A DNA stretch of 64,000 nucleotides from Bemisia tabaci (GCF_918797505.1 NC_092799.1:25172382-25236381), one strand, 5' to 3'. Counted from the first letter of the stretch, positions 12,431 through 23,359 are shown. Made by a program: numbers and translations. Notes: a model not told the origin generated them from the letters alone.

Positions 12431-12635
12431 AGGTGACAACAGATGCGTGTCGGAGACAAACTTGAAAAGCGGAAAAAAAGAGTGGTGGTAATGCAACAAT
12501 GCAGCGTGCAGTCCCGTCAATCATTATCATCATTCTTTCGCCGACACAGCAAGACTGCTTGTTTATAAACGTTGCACACCACACAGTTGACAGCAGAGTT
12601 ATTCTCTCCCTGCTCGGATGGTTAGACCGTGAACA

Positions 12636-12799
12636 TAGTGGCGTGGCGTGGTTTGCGATGTATCTGGTGATTTGCCGTTTAAACCCACGGGAAAGGATCG
12701 ATCATGTGGGTGTCCACGACGAACACTTTGATAATCGATTTTTTACCATATCTTTTAATTGGGAAGCATCGATAATCGATCATTCACGCTTCGCCACCG
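12636..12799. mobile_element. hAT MITE family B, copy 1 (164 bp)
   Basis: Starts TAGTGGCGTGGCGTGG and ends CACGCTTCGCCACCG. Flanks CGTGAACA / CGTGAAAT match at 6 of 8 positions. The interior is rich in ATCGAT palindromes. An older, decayed copy of 18263-18427. Confidence 0.75.
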
Positions 12800-13556
12800 C
12801 GTGAAATTATCGCTGGATATAAGAACTTAATAACAAGTCTGTTTTCTCACGACACATCAGCGTCAGAATGAGTACCTGCGTAGCAAGATCAGGTCTGCGG
12901 TTTTGCAGGGATACGAAAAGTTCTTAACCTGTCACATTTTTGAAACCCTCTCTCCCTCAAAAATTCCAAAAAGATGACTATTTTTAGAGCTATAAACGTA
13001 TAATTTGCGAAGTACGGATGATTCTTACTGCGATTTTACGAAAAATACGATATTTTTACAGCATTTTCTTTAATATTTTCGTAAAAAACTGAATTGTTCC
13101 AGTCACTTTGGCAACCTTGGAATGAAGTAACGTTCCTTCGTGCGGAAAACGACGCCACGAGGGCAAGAAGGGAAACAGATTCGTTTTAAAATTTAAGGCA
13201 GAGCGTCTGGGACCTGAAAATGCATGGAATAATATATTCGAGAGTGAAGGATAGCCGGGAGAAGTATGAAATGAATCAGAGAACCCGTGTTTAAAACTGG
13301 GAATTTCGATTTTCTTCATCTCGTTCTCCTTCGAGACCATTTTTATGTAACCATGCCATGAAAGTTAATCAGAAGATACCAAGAAAAAAAAAGAAGAAAA
13401 ATAGAGAGACGAAAAAAATATTTCTGCTCCTAATTCCACAAAAATATCTAGTTTTTCTCAAAAGAATTTGAAGGAGAGTAGAAGGATACTCCGGGTTTGC
13501 ACCAGTAAAAATCAGAATGTTCTTTATATTGAGGAATGAAAACATTCCAGAAATTG
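12800..13556. other. No gene recognised
   Basis: AT-rich with no conserved frame and no element limits I can define. Confidence 0.35.
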
Positions 13557-14487
13557 CCCTGGTAAAAATTGGCAGTAGAATCTGTGTTCCAAAATACCAT
13601 AGACCTAAAGCCGGCTGTAAGATTTCCAATAGCTTCTAGCCGGATGCACAATTTCTTATAGCCTTTAATAGCCGATGGCGATTAAACAACAGTCAGGCGA
13701 TAAAGTGTATGCTAAGTGTTAGTAATAACGGATGCTAGGACTTATTGAGTTTTTGGACTACCGCTCTATTTTTGGGCCGTAGTGTCTTGATTTATTTTGC
13801 GCGGAAAGCTGCGTACTTTTGAAGGATGCCTGCCATTCCTAATATGTTGGAGCGTCTTCAATTTCGTATGATACTGTGCAATACCTCTGGTGTGAAATAG
13901 TTGCTTCGAGCGCCGTGGCCCGCTGCGGCGCGCCAGGCAGGTAGCCAGCGCGAAAAGCGCATTAGCGCCTACAAACCTAACAGGGATACTTCAGGCACTG
14001 CGCAATGCGTGAAGTATTCCTGTTAGGTTTGTAGGCGCCAGTGCGTCGCCGCTCCGCTTTGTGTTAGGCTCTAATATTTAATCTGGTGGAGTCAGCGTTT
14101 TTCAACTCATGATTTTGAAATGTTTGCAACGCTCTGTATGGATTATTCTCATATTAATTGATTAAAAGAATATGTATTAAAGGAAAATATAATATGTGGT
14201 TTGTAAATATTAAGGTGGTTCCGTATCAAACTTAATGATTTTCAAAGCACACGAATTTCTACACAATTTCTTATAGCCTTTCACAGCAGATGGCGATAAG
14301 GTGTATAATCCGGCGATAGGAACTATAGCCCGCCTTCATAATTTTTTATCGCTTCGTATAGCCCGGCTCTATGATTTGCTCCGCTTTCTACAGCCAACTA
14401 TACGATTTTCTATTGCCTTCTTTTGCCGGCTATAAGAATTCCTATGGTATTTTGAAACGCAGCTCCTATCGCCAATTTTTACCAGGG
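13557..14487. mobile_element. TIR element (about 931 bp) with internal palindromes
   Basis: Ends CCCTGGTAAAAATTGG / CCAATTTTTACCAGGG with complementary inner motifs CAAAATACCATAG / CTATGGTATTTTG. The interior repeats a TATAGCC motif and contains the hairpin at 13965-14038. No transposase is visible and no target duplication is clear. Confidence 0.6.
13965..14038. repeat. Strong 74-bp hairpin
   Basis: Arms GCGCCTACAAACCTAACAGG and CCTGTTAGGTTTGTAGGCGC are perfect complements, extended by G/A-ATACTTC versus GAAGTATT. The loop region CACTGCGCAATGCGTGAAG shares a motif with the family H tandem repeat. Confidence 0.75.
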
Positions 14488-14896
14488 TGGACACTGTCCA
14501 CGCTATGATTTACGGTAGAATAGCAGTTTATTCTTGTACGTCAGTAAATCATTGATCGAAATCAGGAGAAAATCGATTGCTAGAGTCGAAGATGCAAATA
14601 TCCATTGCAACGTTAAAAAATCCCCGATCACAGTTTATTTTAGCCCAAAATTACTGAAAAAAATACCTCCCTAAAATTTTCCACGAATATTATTGAAGGA
14701 ATGAGGAAATTTCACGGAAGATTTTACTAGAAACCGTCTCGTCAGTTCTCTTCCAAAAAAATTAAACAAGAGTAGAGATTTAAACTGCCGAAACTGGAGA
14801 TACGTATTTTTCCACTTTGTCTAGAATCGAAAATCGTTGGCATTCCGACCAGAAAAATCCTGGAAGAACGACGGAGGGTTCTTCTTTTCTCAGTCA

Positions 14897-15120
14897 GCAA
14901 CAAAACCAATTTGAGTACTTTAATCTTTCAATGAGCAGAGTTTCACAGTAGAATTTATTGACAAATACAATTATAGTCTTGACAGGTATAAAATTTTATT
15001 TCACGGAACTAAGAAATCCAGGAAAAGCGTGGGACTTGTTTTTTTTTTTTACGTCTGCAAACAAATCAATTTGAGTATTTTAATCTTTCAACGAGCGGAG
15101 CTTTCACGATAGCGAACAGA
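14897..15120. repeat. Direct repeat pair in unassigned DNA
   Basis: CAATTTGAGTACTTTAATCT (from about 14908) and CAATTTGAGTATTTTAATCT (from about 15065) begin two similar stretches of roughly 50-70 bp separated by about 90 bp. No gene is seen between 14488 and 15818. Confidence 0.55.
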
Positions 15121-15818
15121 CACAATTCAACTTGAGATGGACTTTTGTGTCAAGGAACTCTTTGAAACTCTTGGAGCTTATTTGGACAATGAAATTAAGA
15201 GAGGCCGACGTTCACTTCAGATTTCAAGAGCGCGGGCACTACTTGTTGAAAGAAGGTACTCTTCCTCTGTAGTGAGCCGCCTACATGCGCCAAAGAAATT
15301 TCAATCATGAGTGATTTTCAGAAATTATATAATTAATTTTGCATAATCGTTATTGCCATCATCGTGTTTGATGTCCTCGATGAGAATTGAAATAGGATTT
15401 CCGTTGCGGCGGAAAGAAAAGGAACGGACTCCGACAAGGACTCTTCGGGAGATAAACTCAAGGGTTTGCTCCAAGAAGCATTATCACTTTTCAGAGGGAG
15501 CGTTGAGGTCGATCTGAAAAAACATCTGGTCGGAATTTTGCCGACTTGGACTGGACAGTACTTGGTGGTGGAAGGTCTATTTTGAAAATTATTTTACAAT
15601 ATGGTAGAACGGTTCAGTTGCGCTGGCCACAAAATTGAGAAAATTAAATTCCCTGATATTCCTCTGATTTCTGTAACACATTTTCGTGAGCAATTCTCTG
15701 ACAATTGAAGATATGCCATAAGGCCAGAAAGACACCATTTGAAAATGTGGTACAGGGTTTTGTGAGTGACTCCCGTGTTATACTTTCAGCGCTGACGATG
15801 GGGCTAAAATATCATCTT

Positions 15819-16242
15819 AGGCCTTGTCTCCACGGGCCTTTTCACGAGATTTGTCGCAGGGAAAAATCTCACTTACGAAGTAGAGAAAATTATTGAGTTG
15901 ATCAATATTTTTCCCAGTACCAAGTATGGTCCTTTAACTCCTAGGACCCACTGAGAGAGGAAGAGGAAGTGTAAACGAATTGTGCGATATTTTGTTGAAT
16001 ACTCCATTGTTCAGGTTGGTTTCGTTAAAATAATGTGTCTAATTGTCAATTGAGTGCAATTATTATTTTAATCCCGGTTAAATACCTGACTTTATCCAAT
16101 TTATCTTCCCGCTCAAACTAGTCGCAGGACCGTATGAGCCTCGTCCCGTGGAGACGGTAACTGGAAAAAATCCCAGAAGTTTCATTCCTGCGATTCGAAC
16201 TTGGGACAAATCACATGGAAACTTCCCGTGGAGACAAGGCCT
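15819..16242. mobile_element. TIR element (424 bp)
   Basis: Ends AGGCCTTGTCTCCACGGG / CCCGTGGAGACAAGGCCT, 18 bp perfect. A short ACAAATC/GATTTGT pair lies just inside. No target duplication found. Confidence 0.65.
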
Positions 16243-16441
16243 CAGAAGACAATGTCTCTCGAGAAAGTTGTAATTCCTTGAAAAATGCGGTTTCTTCCGC
16301 TCAAATTTTGTATTTGCTCTGCAACTTGTTCATAATTCATTTTTCGTATTTTTAGAATGCAAGCCCCACCTTGACCTTATTGTTCTCCTTTGCATCACCT
16401 TACAGAGATTCGGTAACAGCACTATAAATGAATCGCGTTAA

Positions 16442-16669
16442 ACAGAAAGGAACCAAGCCACATCAGCTGTTGCCAAACTTAAATAAACAATTTCATTTTT
16501 TATATGAAAACGGTTGTGCGGATTCTCCTGCAAATTTCAGTGAATTTTCCCCATAGGACGAAGCAAATTCCCCAAAATTTTCAAAAGAATCCGCAATAAA
16601 GTTCTCTCGTAAAAAATTAAATTGACCGGATAAATTTGGCAATAGCCGATGTGGCTTGCTTCCTTTCTG
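16442..16669. mobile_element. piggyBac-type MITE, copy 2 (228 bp)
   Basis: Flanked by TTAA on both sides (16438-16441, 16670-16673), with ends ACAGAAAGGAACCAAGCCAC / GTGGCTTGCTTCCTTTCTG. Same family as 3219-3449. Confidence 0.7.
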
Positions 16670-17262
16670 TTAACTCCGTTCAAATATGAATGACTTCTTG
16701 GAAATTGAAATTCTAGAAACTAGGGAATCACACAACCACCAATCAATTTGAATTATGAAACTTAAACTTTTAGTTTTTGCAAGAAGATAAGCATTGCCGA
16801 TGCCCATTCTTTGCGGTGATGAGCTTACGAGATTAAAGCGCCATTACTTAACAACAAAAAACGTTTGACCGGCGCTATTGCCCACTGATAAAGCCGCCTG
16901 AGCAGTGACTGATATTCGTCAGCGCAACTGATATTCGCCGATATTAAGACTAGTTGTTCCAATGTGTGAAGATGATTCCATTGCATTTAATGAGATGACA
17001 AACGACTAGGAAACTATGGATTTGACTTCATTTTGCAAGGTTTATTCTGATCGAAACCGCCCGTTTCGTCTCCCTCCGACGAGACTTGGAGAGCAGGAAA
17101 CTGATCGTGATGTAAAATGCAGGATACAGGGACGGGCTAATGGACGCATGATGCGAATAAATGAAATCTAATTGATATTCCGCCGATTCAGTGAAGCGCG
17201 ACAACAATAGTTGGCTTGCCATCCCGAGTATGTTTCACAGTTGACCGCCTCATCCTCGTCAT

Positions 17263-17427
17263 CAGTGGCGTGGCGTGCTTCGAGATACATCGATTGATCA
17301 GCCGTTTAAACTTATGAAAAAGGATCGATAAACGAGGCGTTCGCGACGAACACCTTAATAATCGATCTTTCACCGCAGCTTCAAATGCGGAAATATCGAT
17401 AATCGGTCATTCACGCCTCGCATCATG
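17263..17427. mobile_element. hAT MITE family B, copy 2 (165 bp)
   Basis: Starts CAGTGGCGTGGCGTGC. The right terminus is eroded (CACGCCTCGCATCATG). Flanks CTCGTCAT / CTCGCCAC match at 6 of 8. Confidence 0.7.
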
Positions 17428-17515
17428 CTCGCCACGTCCAATTTTCCGTCCAGTTCACTCGTTTTGACGGTTTGCCGCTTCAAGCTCTAAAGCTCTCGAT
17501 GAAAAGTGTACAGTA

Positions 17516-17676
17516 CTGCCGAGATAGGGAAGAGCGCCGTATGAGCCCTCAGACGTTGCCAAATTTCCTTCATAAAAACAGAATTTACTGGGAAAATTGT
17601 GTATTTTTTTTCCCCAAAATTTTCACACGATTTTATACGCAGTTTAATCTAAAATATCTGTAAGTTTCATGGAAAA
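17516..17676. mobile_element. MITE family E, copy 4, right end missing
   Basis: Starts CTGCCGAGATAGGGAAGAG, followed by the CGCCGTATGAGCC motif and the family core, but similarity stops near 17676 without the complementary right terminus. A truncated copy. Confidence 0.6.
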
Positions 17677-18262
17677 CGTTTCTCGTGCTCATTTCTCACG
17701 GTGCTTAGTTTCTTCAACAAGACATTCACAAACGATCAGACACCTGCGAATTCTCCATTGAATCCACAAACAGTGGGTCCATGCATCTCAATTAAAAACG
17801 ATGCTGTTCCCGAATGTGACTATTCTCCAAGCTCTTCTTTTCCTAGTTCTGAATTAGGCTATTGAATTATCCATTGTACACACATTGAAAATAGGTGAAT
17901 GAGAGGGTACAGTATTGCAGAGAGTAACTCATTTCAAATCACAAAAAATCTCAGTTTTATGGACTGAGAAAAAGAGGCTTGAGGTTGAATGAATTATTTC
18001 ATCGTGAAGTGCGTTGAAAGTAGTTTAAGGCGGGATTTGACTCAAGTGAACTGTGGTCTTAGACTATTGATAAATTTGAAGTACAGACGATGTAAATCTC
18101 TTATTTCTCATTTATGAGTTACTTGAATAAGAAATTTTCAATTCGTCCATCGTGTCTCCGTATTATTCTTGTGAGGAAAACGTATAAAAAGTGCATAATT
18201 TCTAATTTCCTATCTGGTGGCTCTTTCAATGATAAAAACAACAGGACTCGCCATCTCAGCTC

Positions 18263-18427
18263 CAGTGGCGTGGCGTGAATTGCGATGTATCGATTGTTAT
18301 GCCATATAAACTTATGGTGAAGAATCGATTATTTAGGTGTTCGCTGCGAACACCCTGTTTATCGATCCTTTTCCATAGGTTTAAATGGCATAGCAATTGA
18401 TAAATCGCAATTCACGCCACGCCACTG
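18263..18427. mobile_element. hAT MITE family B, copy 3 (165 bp), youngest
   Basis: Ends CAGTGGCGTGGCGTGAATTG / CAATTCACGCCACGCCACTG, perfectly inverted, flanked by an identical 8-bp duplication CTCAGCTC (18255-18262 and 18428-18435). This defines the family's exact ends and hAT-type insertion. Confidence 0.9.
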
Positions 18428-18639
18428 CTCAGCTCATCATCGTATTTCGCGCAAAACCGTGAACATAATTACAAAATTATGACATGTTATTTTATTACTG
18501 CCGTGAAATTGCAATATGGCAATACTGTACGGCATTCCTACTTGGGTCGGTTCCCCTAGAAGCAGAGTCGTATTTTCATAGTTTAAACTTATGGATATGG
18601 ACTCGCAAAACCTAAAGTAGGATTTGACCAAACGCCTGA

Positions 18640-18800
18640 GTTAAGAAATTTCGTGAAAGATTATAAGAAGAAATTTCATGAGGAAATTTCAAGAGATTTC
18701 ATGGGGAAAAAAGAAATTTCATGAAATTTAAGAAATTTCATGGGGAAAAAAGAAATTTCTTGTGAAATTTCACGAAATTTCATTCGATGAAATTTCTTTT
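18640..18800. repeat. Low-complexity AGAAATTTCATG-rich array
   Basis: The motif GAAATTTCATG and its near-palindromic relatives recur about nine times with irregular spacing. Spacers are not of constant length and the motif is degenerate. Confidence 0.6.
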
Positions 18801-18842
18801 AGCTTACGTCCAATATTAACGGAAACATCGCCCTTCGAAAAG

Positions 18843-19151
18843 CATGACGTCATTCACTGCAATGGTGCGCACCGTGGTTTCTTCCACCTTGGAGTTATCA
18901 ACTGGACTAGATTTTCCAATTAGGAACTATATAATTTCTGGCTCAGTTTAGAAAGAACGCATGCACCTTTTTTATCCCAATGTACATAAGAGTTTTTACA
19001 AATGAGCCGGAAATTATAGTTCCTGATTGAAAAATGAAGTCCAATAAGTCCAATAAGTAATACAAAGCGCTGATTGCTCTACTTAAAACACGTATGAAAC
19101 CAAGGTGGATGAAACTATGGTATGCACCACCGCGGCGAATGACGTCATACG
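18843..19151. mobile_element. Fold-back MITE (about 309 bp)
   Basis: Arms: ATGACGTCATTC, GGTGCGCACCGTGG, CCACCTTGG and AGGAACTATATAATTT on the left; the complements AAATTATAGTTCCT, CCAAGGTGG, TATGCACCACCG and GAATGACGTCAT on the right. A partial relative is at 38155-38235 in ECHS1 intron 2. Confidence 0.65.
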
Positions 19152-19462
19152 CCGATTTTTATATAAAAGGCGGATACCTCCATTAATGCTAAAAACTTGG
19201 TGTTCGGGCGGCCCATACGCATTATTATTTTTCGCAGATCTAAGTATCATCTGAAATCACCAAAACACGATTTTAAAAACCATCACAACTAATCTAGAGA
19301 CGACGCGGCTTGGGGATGTCACATACGGGGATAGAGATTACACAAATCGGACGTTTTTTGTAATCTTTGATCAACCCATTCCCGAATTCCTGTCTCCGTT
19401 CCCTCTCTCATTTCATTTGATCCTTGTCGTGCCCCCCATCCCCCGCTCCATTTCAGTTTATA

Positions 19463-20165
19463 ATCTTTGCAATTGGAGAAAGAGTGATCTTTATTCTCGT
19501 TTGTGAAACTGTGAAGGCGTAAAACACGGGAACCAATCAGAAATAGATTCGCATTGCCTTTACTCTCAGAGAGGGACTCTAGTGATCCATTCCGGTTTAT
19601 AATCCTTGCAATTGGTGAAAGAGTAATCTTCATTCCCGTTCGTGACCAGTGTTCGAAACTCACCTTTGAATTTTAGGAGCCATGTGGCGCATCAAGCCCG
19701 ATTTTTAGGCGCCATTAAAGATTTTTTGGGGCCAAATTGACTTCTTGCTTATTTATTACGGCGCATTTAGTGAAAAGTTAGACGCAAGATGTTTTTGTAA
19801 CAGAACTAGTAAGTAGCTGTAACTTGGGGAAGACAAAAGCACTACGAATGAAATCGTGAAGAATAGAAAAAGCAAGCTTTCACTTGTAGTGCTGAAAATT
19901 CTGAGTTTTTTCAATTCAAATAGATTTGTTTTTCTTCCTTAACGTGACTTCCTGTGAAAATCCGGATTTTTAGGGGGCAATTTTTAGGGGCCACGTTGGC
20001 GCAGAGCCTTCATTTTTCAGGCGCCATGGCCGATTATTTAGGCGCATTCGGCGCCTGTGAGTTTCGAGCACTATTCGTGACACTGTGAGGGCCTAAAATA
20101 CGGGAACCAATCAGAAGTGGATTCGCATTGTCTTTACTCTCAGTATAAAGGGACTCTCGCCTAAC
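19463..20165 (+). repeat. Two tandem promoter-like units, second one interrupted
   Basis: Unit 1 is about 19453-19582 (GTTTATAATCTTTGCAATTG ... GGGAACCAATCAGAAATAG ... GGGACTCT). Unit 2 is about 19590-19646 joined to 20082-20164 (GTTTATAATCCTTGCAATTG ... GGGAACCAATCAGAAGTGG ... GGGACTCT), split by the hAT element. Confidence 0.75.
19647..20073. mobile_element. Non-autonomous hAT element (427 bp)
   Basis: Ends CAGTGTTCGAAACTCAC / GTGAGTTTCGAGCACTA with an identical 8-bp duplication TTCGTGAC on both sides (19639-19646, 20074-20081). Removing the element and one duplication restores the second tandem unit. The interior has GGCGCC/GGCGCA-rich ends. Confidence 0.9.
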
Positions 20166-21215
20166 CCTTTGTACGACTCATATGAATAGCCTGTCAAGTC
20201 GAATGCGTGTGTCTGCACGATTCGGCACGAACCCGCGAGTTGATTTAGATCCATTACATTGTATCATCGTTGAGAGCGACCTTGCCACTTTGCTTCAATA
20301 AACCTCTTTTACCGTGCACGGGATCTTCTGATCTCGTGATTCGAGAACGGGGGCACGAATTGGCAAGGGCCGGGTGGTCGGCCACCGAGCGTAATGCGAC
20401 ACACGCTCTTCGATCCGATCAATCAATCAATTAATATGCCCGATGACCCGCCTTCCCTCGCTCTTCTTCCCACGACCCCCCTCCCTGAACCCCGGTGACG
20501 TCACGGAGAATATTAGCCCCCACGGGGACTCGGACCGAAATGCTGCCGTGATAGCGAAGAGAGCCGTAAGTGCGAAAATGAAGTTTCGAGAAAATGGGCC
20601 TGGAAGCTTCTGAGTGAGACATTTTAATGAGAGAAGCCTCCGTTCTTTGTCAAATCGCAACCAGTCATACGATAGACTCTTAGAAATCATTTGGGGGATT
20701 AAAACTCGACCGATTTTATCTTAAAGTACATGAAAAAGGTAACATTCAGTTTCATGTTAGGTTAGTATTCGGCGAGACAGCCGTAAGTGCTATCTTCTGC
20801 GTGCTTTTGTGGTAGCGTTTTGGACACACAACAAACACATTCTCAGGTTAGAAATCGGCAGATGAGGGCGGCATCCTTCTTGAAAGCACGTACTTGCCGT
20901 GCGAAAACTTGAAAAATCAGCTGTCGGGAATTTTCGGAAGTGACTGATGGGTGGCTGATAGGTCCCACGGTTTTTCGTCACAAAACCTGACTTACATTAC
21001 TTTTTGAGTAATACTGAGGACATGTGGACATGCTACATGCATCACGGCACCAAGGAGCGAACTGACCTTGGGGGCCACGAATCTTTCATGCCCGAGTGCA
21101 CGATAATGAACATCTCAACTTGGCAGATCCCGACGGAAAACATCGCTGCCATGCTATAGAGACTGCCCTCCAGAGACAACTGCCCTCTAAAATACGGAAG
21201 ACCGACGAACGCATC

Positions 21216-21654
21216 AACATTTGGGTGGTTCCACGATGACTGGAATAGTTTTGTCGCCGTCACAGACAACACATTTTTCGGTCATATTTTTAGTAGAAAT
21301 GATAATAACTCGAATATTTTCGCATTAATCTCCAAAGGGTTACGTGCTAGAACGCTTTCCGATGATTTATTGCTCTACTTCTCAATTAATAATGTGTAAA
21401 TTCCGAAAATGTGCTTTTTATTACGCTGACTTTTCACCGCGTAACAGACAGCACATTATCGGAATTTATACAAAATTAATTGAGAAGTAGAACAATAAAG
21501 CATCAGAAAGCATTCTGGTACGTAACCCTTTGAAGATTAATGCGAAAAAATTTGAATGATTATCATTCCTACTAAAAATATGACCGAAAAATGTGTTGTC
21601 TGTTACGGCAACGAAACTAATCCAGTTATCGTGAAACCACCCATTTGAACGTTG
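21216..21654. mobile_element. Fold-back element (about 439 bp)
   Basis: Left arm has TTTGGGTGGTTCCACGATGA, GACAACACATTTTTCGGTCA and CTACTTCTCAATTAAT. The right arm has their complements, ATTAATTGAGAAGTAG, TGACCGAAAAATGTGTTGTC and TCGTGAAACCACCCATTTGA. The arms almost meet near 21435. Confidence 0.75.
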
Positions 21655-21814
21655 CGTTTAACACTGCTAGCAAACGTTAACGGAACTTGGCGCGAAAGTT
21701 AAGTTCCGTAAACCTATCTCTGTGTGGACAAGGCCCTCCATTAATAAGAAATGAACCAAAACATTATGAAAGAACAAACATAAATGTGGTTTAATAATTT
21801 TAACTTCCGCCACC

Positions 21815-21970
21815 GCGCCGCGCTGCACGCACTGTGTTTGACGCAATGCGTGAAGTATTCACGCAGTCTTGTAGGCGCTATGCGTTTCACGCTGCCCGCT
21901 GTTGACCGCACTGTCTTTGGCGCAATACGTGAGGTATTCATGCAGTCTTGTAGGCGCTAATATGTGTTAC
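21815..21970. repeat. Tandem repeat, about 2 units of 69 bp
   Basis: Same unit as 9978-10190: CGCAATGCGTGAAGTATTC, CAGTCTTGTAGGCGC, ATGCGTTTCACGCTG. The unit number differs between the two family H copies (two here, three there). Confidence 0.7.
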
Positions 21971-22286
21971 ATGCCGACCGCCGCTTCGAGGGTTTCTCCT
22001 TTTCATCTCACGTTCTCGTCATCATTGCTCTCTGCGCCACGCCATTCCAGGACAAATTCCGTGTTCGGTTTCTCTCTTACAAGGGGAGCTTCCCAAGTGT
22101 AACCGGAATTTCGAGTTGAAATTTCGCATGAAGATACAAGAGATGATTTTAGGGATGCCGTATTTTTTCGTTTTTTCGAATGGGGTCGGGAAAGTCCTCA
22201 AAAAAAGGGCTAAAGATGCGGAAAAAACGCGTGCGCTAGCGGCACAAGGTAAACGTAGGTGATAGAGGCTCTGCATCCTTATCAGT

Positions 22287-22356
22287 ACCGCATGGCCAAA
22301 CGGTAGCGCGCTCGCCTCGCAGGCGGGAGGTCCTGGGATCGGATCCTGATTATGGT
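22287..22356 (+). tRNA. tRNA-like sequence, Ala(CGC)-type anticodon loop, probably tRNA-derived
   Basis: A box TGGCCAAACGG and B-box-like GGATCGGATCC at normal spacing. Anticodon arm CTCGC-CTCGCAG-GCGGG pairs fully, with T33 and anticodon CGC. The acceptor stem (ACCGCAT/ATTATGGT) pairs only about five of seven, so function as a tRNA is doubtful. Confidence 0.4.
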
Positions 22357-22842
22357 TCGTAATTTTATATTACTTTATGCTTGTTCATTTTTCACTTACT
22401 TTATTTTGCACCATTCGCTCCGCAAACCGACTTACGAGGTAGAACACGTAGTGACTGAAGATTTTTTACATATGCTGATAAAAACTCGAAGTTTCTCTTG
22501 GATTGAAACGTTATATATAATTGAATAAACAAAACACTCTATAACTCAGCAAATTTCGTTGCCAAACTGAATTTCCGGAGTATCATTCAGATACAGTTAC
22601 AGATTCGACTGATACTCCGGAAATTCAGCTAGGCAACGAAATTTGGTGAGTTATAGAGTGTTTTGTTTACCTATTCAATTATGTAAAACGTTTCAATCCA
22701 AGAGAAACTTCGAGTTTTTATCAGCATATGTATAAAATCTTCAGTCACTACGTGTTCTACCTCGTAAGTCGGTTTGCGGAGCGAATGGTGCAAAATAAAG
22801 TAAGTGAAAAATGAACAAGCATAAAGTAAAATAAAATTACGA

Positions 22843-22912
22843 ACCATAATCAGGATCCGATCCCAGGACCTACCGCCTGCGAGGCGAGCGCGCTACCGTT
22901 TGGCCATGCGGT
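22843..22912 (-). tRNA. Mirror-image tRNA-like sequence in the right fold-back arm
   Basis: The same 70-base tRNA-like block as 22287-22356 in opposite orientation, with one or two differences (for example GGTAGGTCC where the other has GGAGGTCC). The CGC anticodon loop and A/B boxes are retained. Confidence 0.4.
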
Positions 22913-23359
22913 ACTGATAAGGATGCAGGGCCTCTATCACCTACGTTTACCTTGTGCCGCTAGCGCACGCGTTTTTTCCGCATCTTTAGCCTTTTTTTGA
23001 GGACTTTCCCGACCCCATTCGAAAAAACGAAAAAATACGGCATCCCTAAAATCATCTCTAGTATCTTCATGCGAAATTTCAACTCGAAATTCCGGTTACA
23101 CTTGGGAAGCTCCCCTTGTTAGTCTTAACTCGACTAATTAAAGGTGCTGTCTATTGTATCACAGAAGGACGACAAAATTAGAGATATACTCTCAGGAAAT
23201 GAGAGCTTTTGTCACCTTTTCTCGTTCGTATTTTTTTTTTTCCGAATCCGATTTTTCTTTATAGCTATACATTTAAAAAAATGGCAAAATTTGCCGCCCC
23301 CTGAATTTGCCGCCATGATGGGCCGCGGCCCATGTGACCACCCCCTTAATCCGGCCCTG

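Larger units (their letters stand above)
19318..20355 (+). mobile_element. Candidate long terminal repeat (LTR) with nested hAT insertion
   Basis: Begins TGTCACATACGGGG and ends ACGGGGGCA, giving TG...CA borders. Five bases later comes TGGCAAGGGCCGGGTGG, positioned like a tRNA primer-binding site. The order inside is promoter-like: ACCAATCAG (20104), TATAAAG (20145), then AATAAA (20298) and a GT/CT-rich tail, as in U3-R-U5. The U3-like part is tandemly duplicated, and the second unit is split by a hAT element (19647-20073). No gag or pol frames follow, so at most a remnant. The 5' limit is uncertain. Confidence 0.45.
22080..23118. mobile_element. Fold-back element (1,039 bp) carrying twin tRNA-like sequences
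   Basis: Two nearly identical inverted arms of roughly 500 bp, outer ends CAAGGGGAGCTTCCCAAGTG / CACTTGGGAAGCTCCCCTTG. They meet near 22590 around CCGGAGTATC...GATACTCCGG. Flanks TCTCTCTTA / TTAGTCTTA match at 6 of 9, consistent with an old 9-bp target duplication. Each arm carries a tRNA-like block (22287-22356 plus, 22843-22912 minus). Confidence 0.85.
21659..23359. mobile_element. hAT-like repeat family H, copy 2, interrupted by a 1-kb fold-back
   Basis: Collinear with 9818-10534: AACACTGCTAGC..., then ACAAGGCCCTCCATTAATAA, the 69-bp tandem units, and the right end CTTAATCCGGCCCTG. It is split at 22080-23118 by the fold-back element; on the far side similarity resumes at AACTCGACTAATTAAAGGTG. 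Confidence 0.7.

Noticed and set aside
12499..12804. 101-codon plus-strand frame
   Set aside because: Its second half is the hAT MITE at 12636-12799; no recognisable protein.
18640..18800. Possible CRISPR-like or satellite array
   Set aside because: Irregular spacing, degenerate motif and eukaryotic context; low-complexity DNA is sufficient.
19319..19663. 114-codon minus-strand frame
   Set aside because: Lies in the tandem LTR-like units, which explain its internal repetition.
22287..22356. Functional tRNA-Ala gene
   Set aside because: Acceptor stem pairs poorly and the block is duplicated in a transposable fold-back, so I keep it as tRNA-like only.
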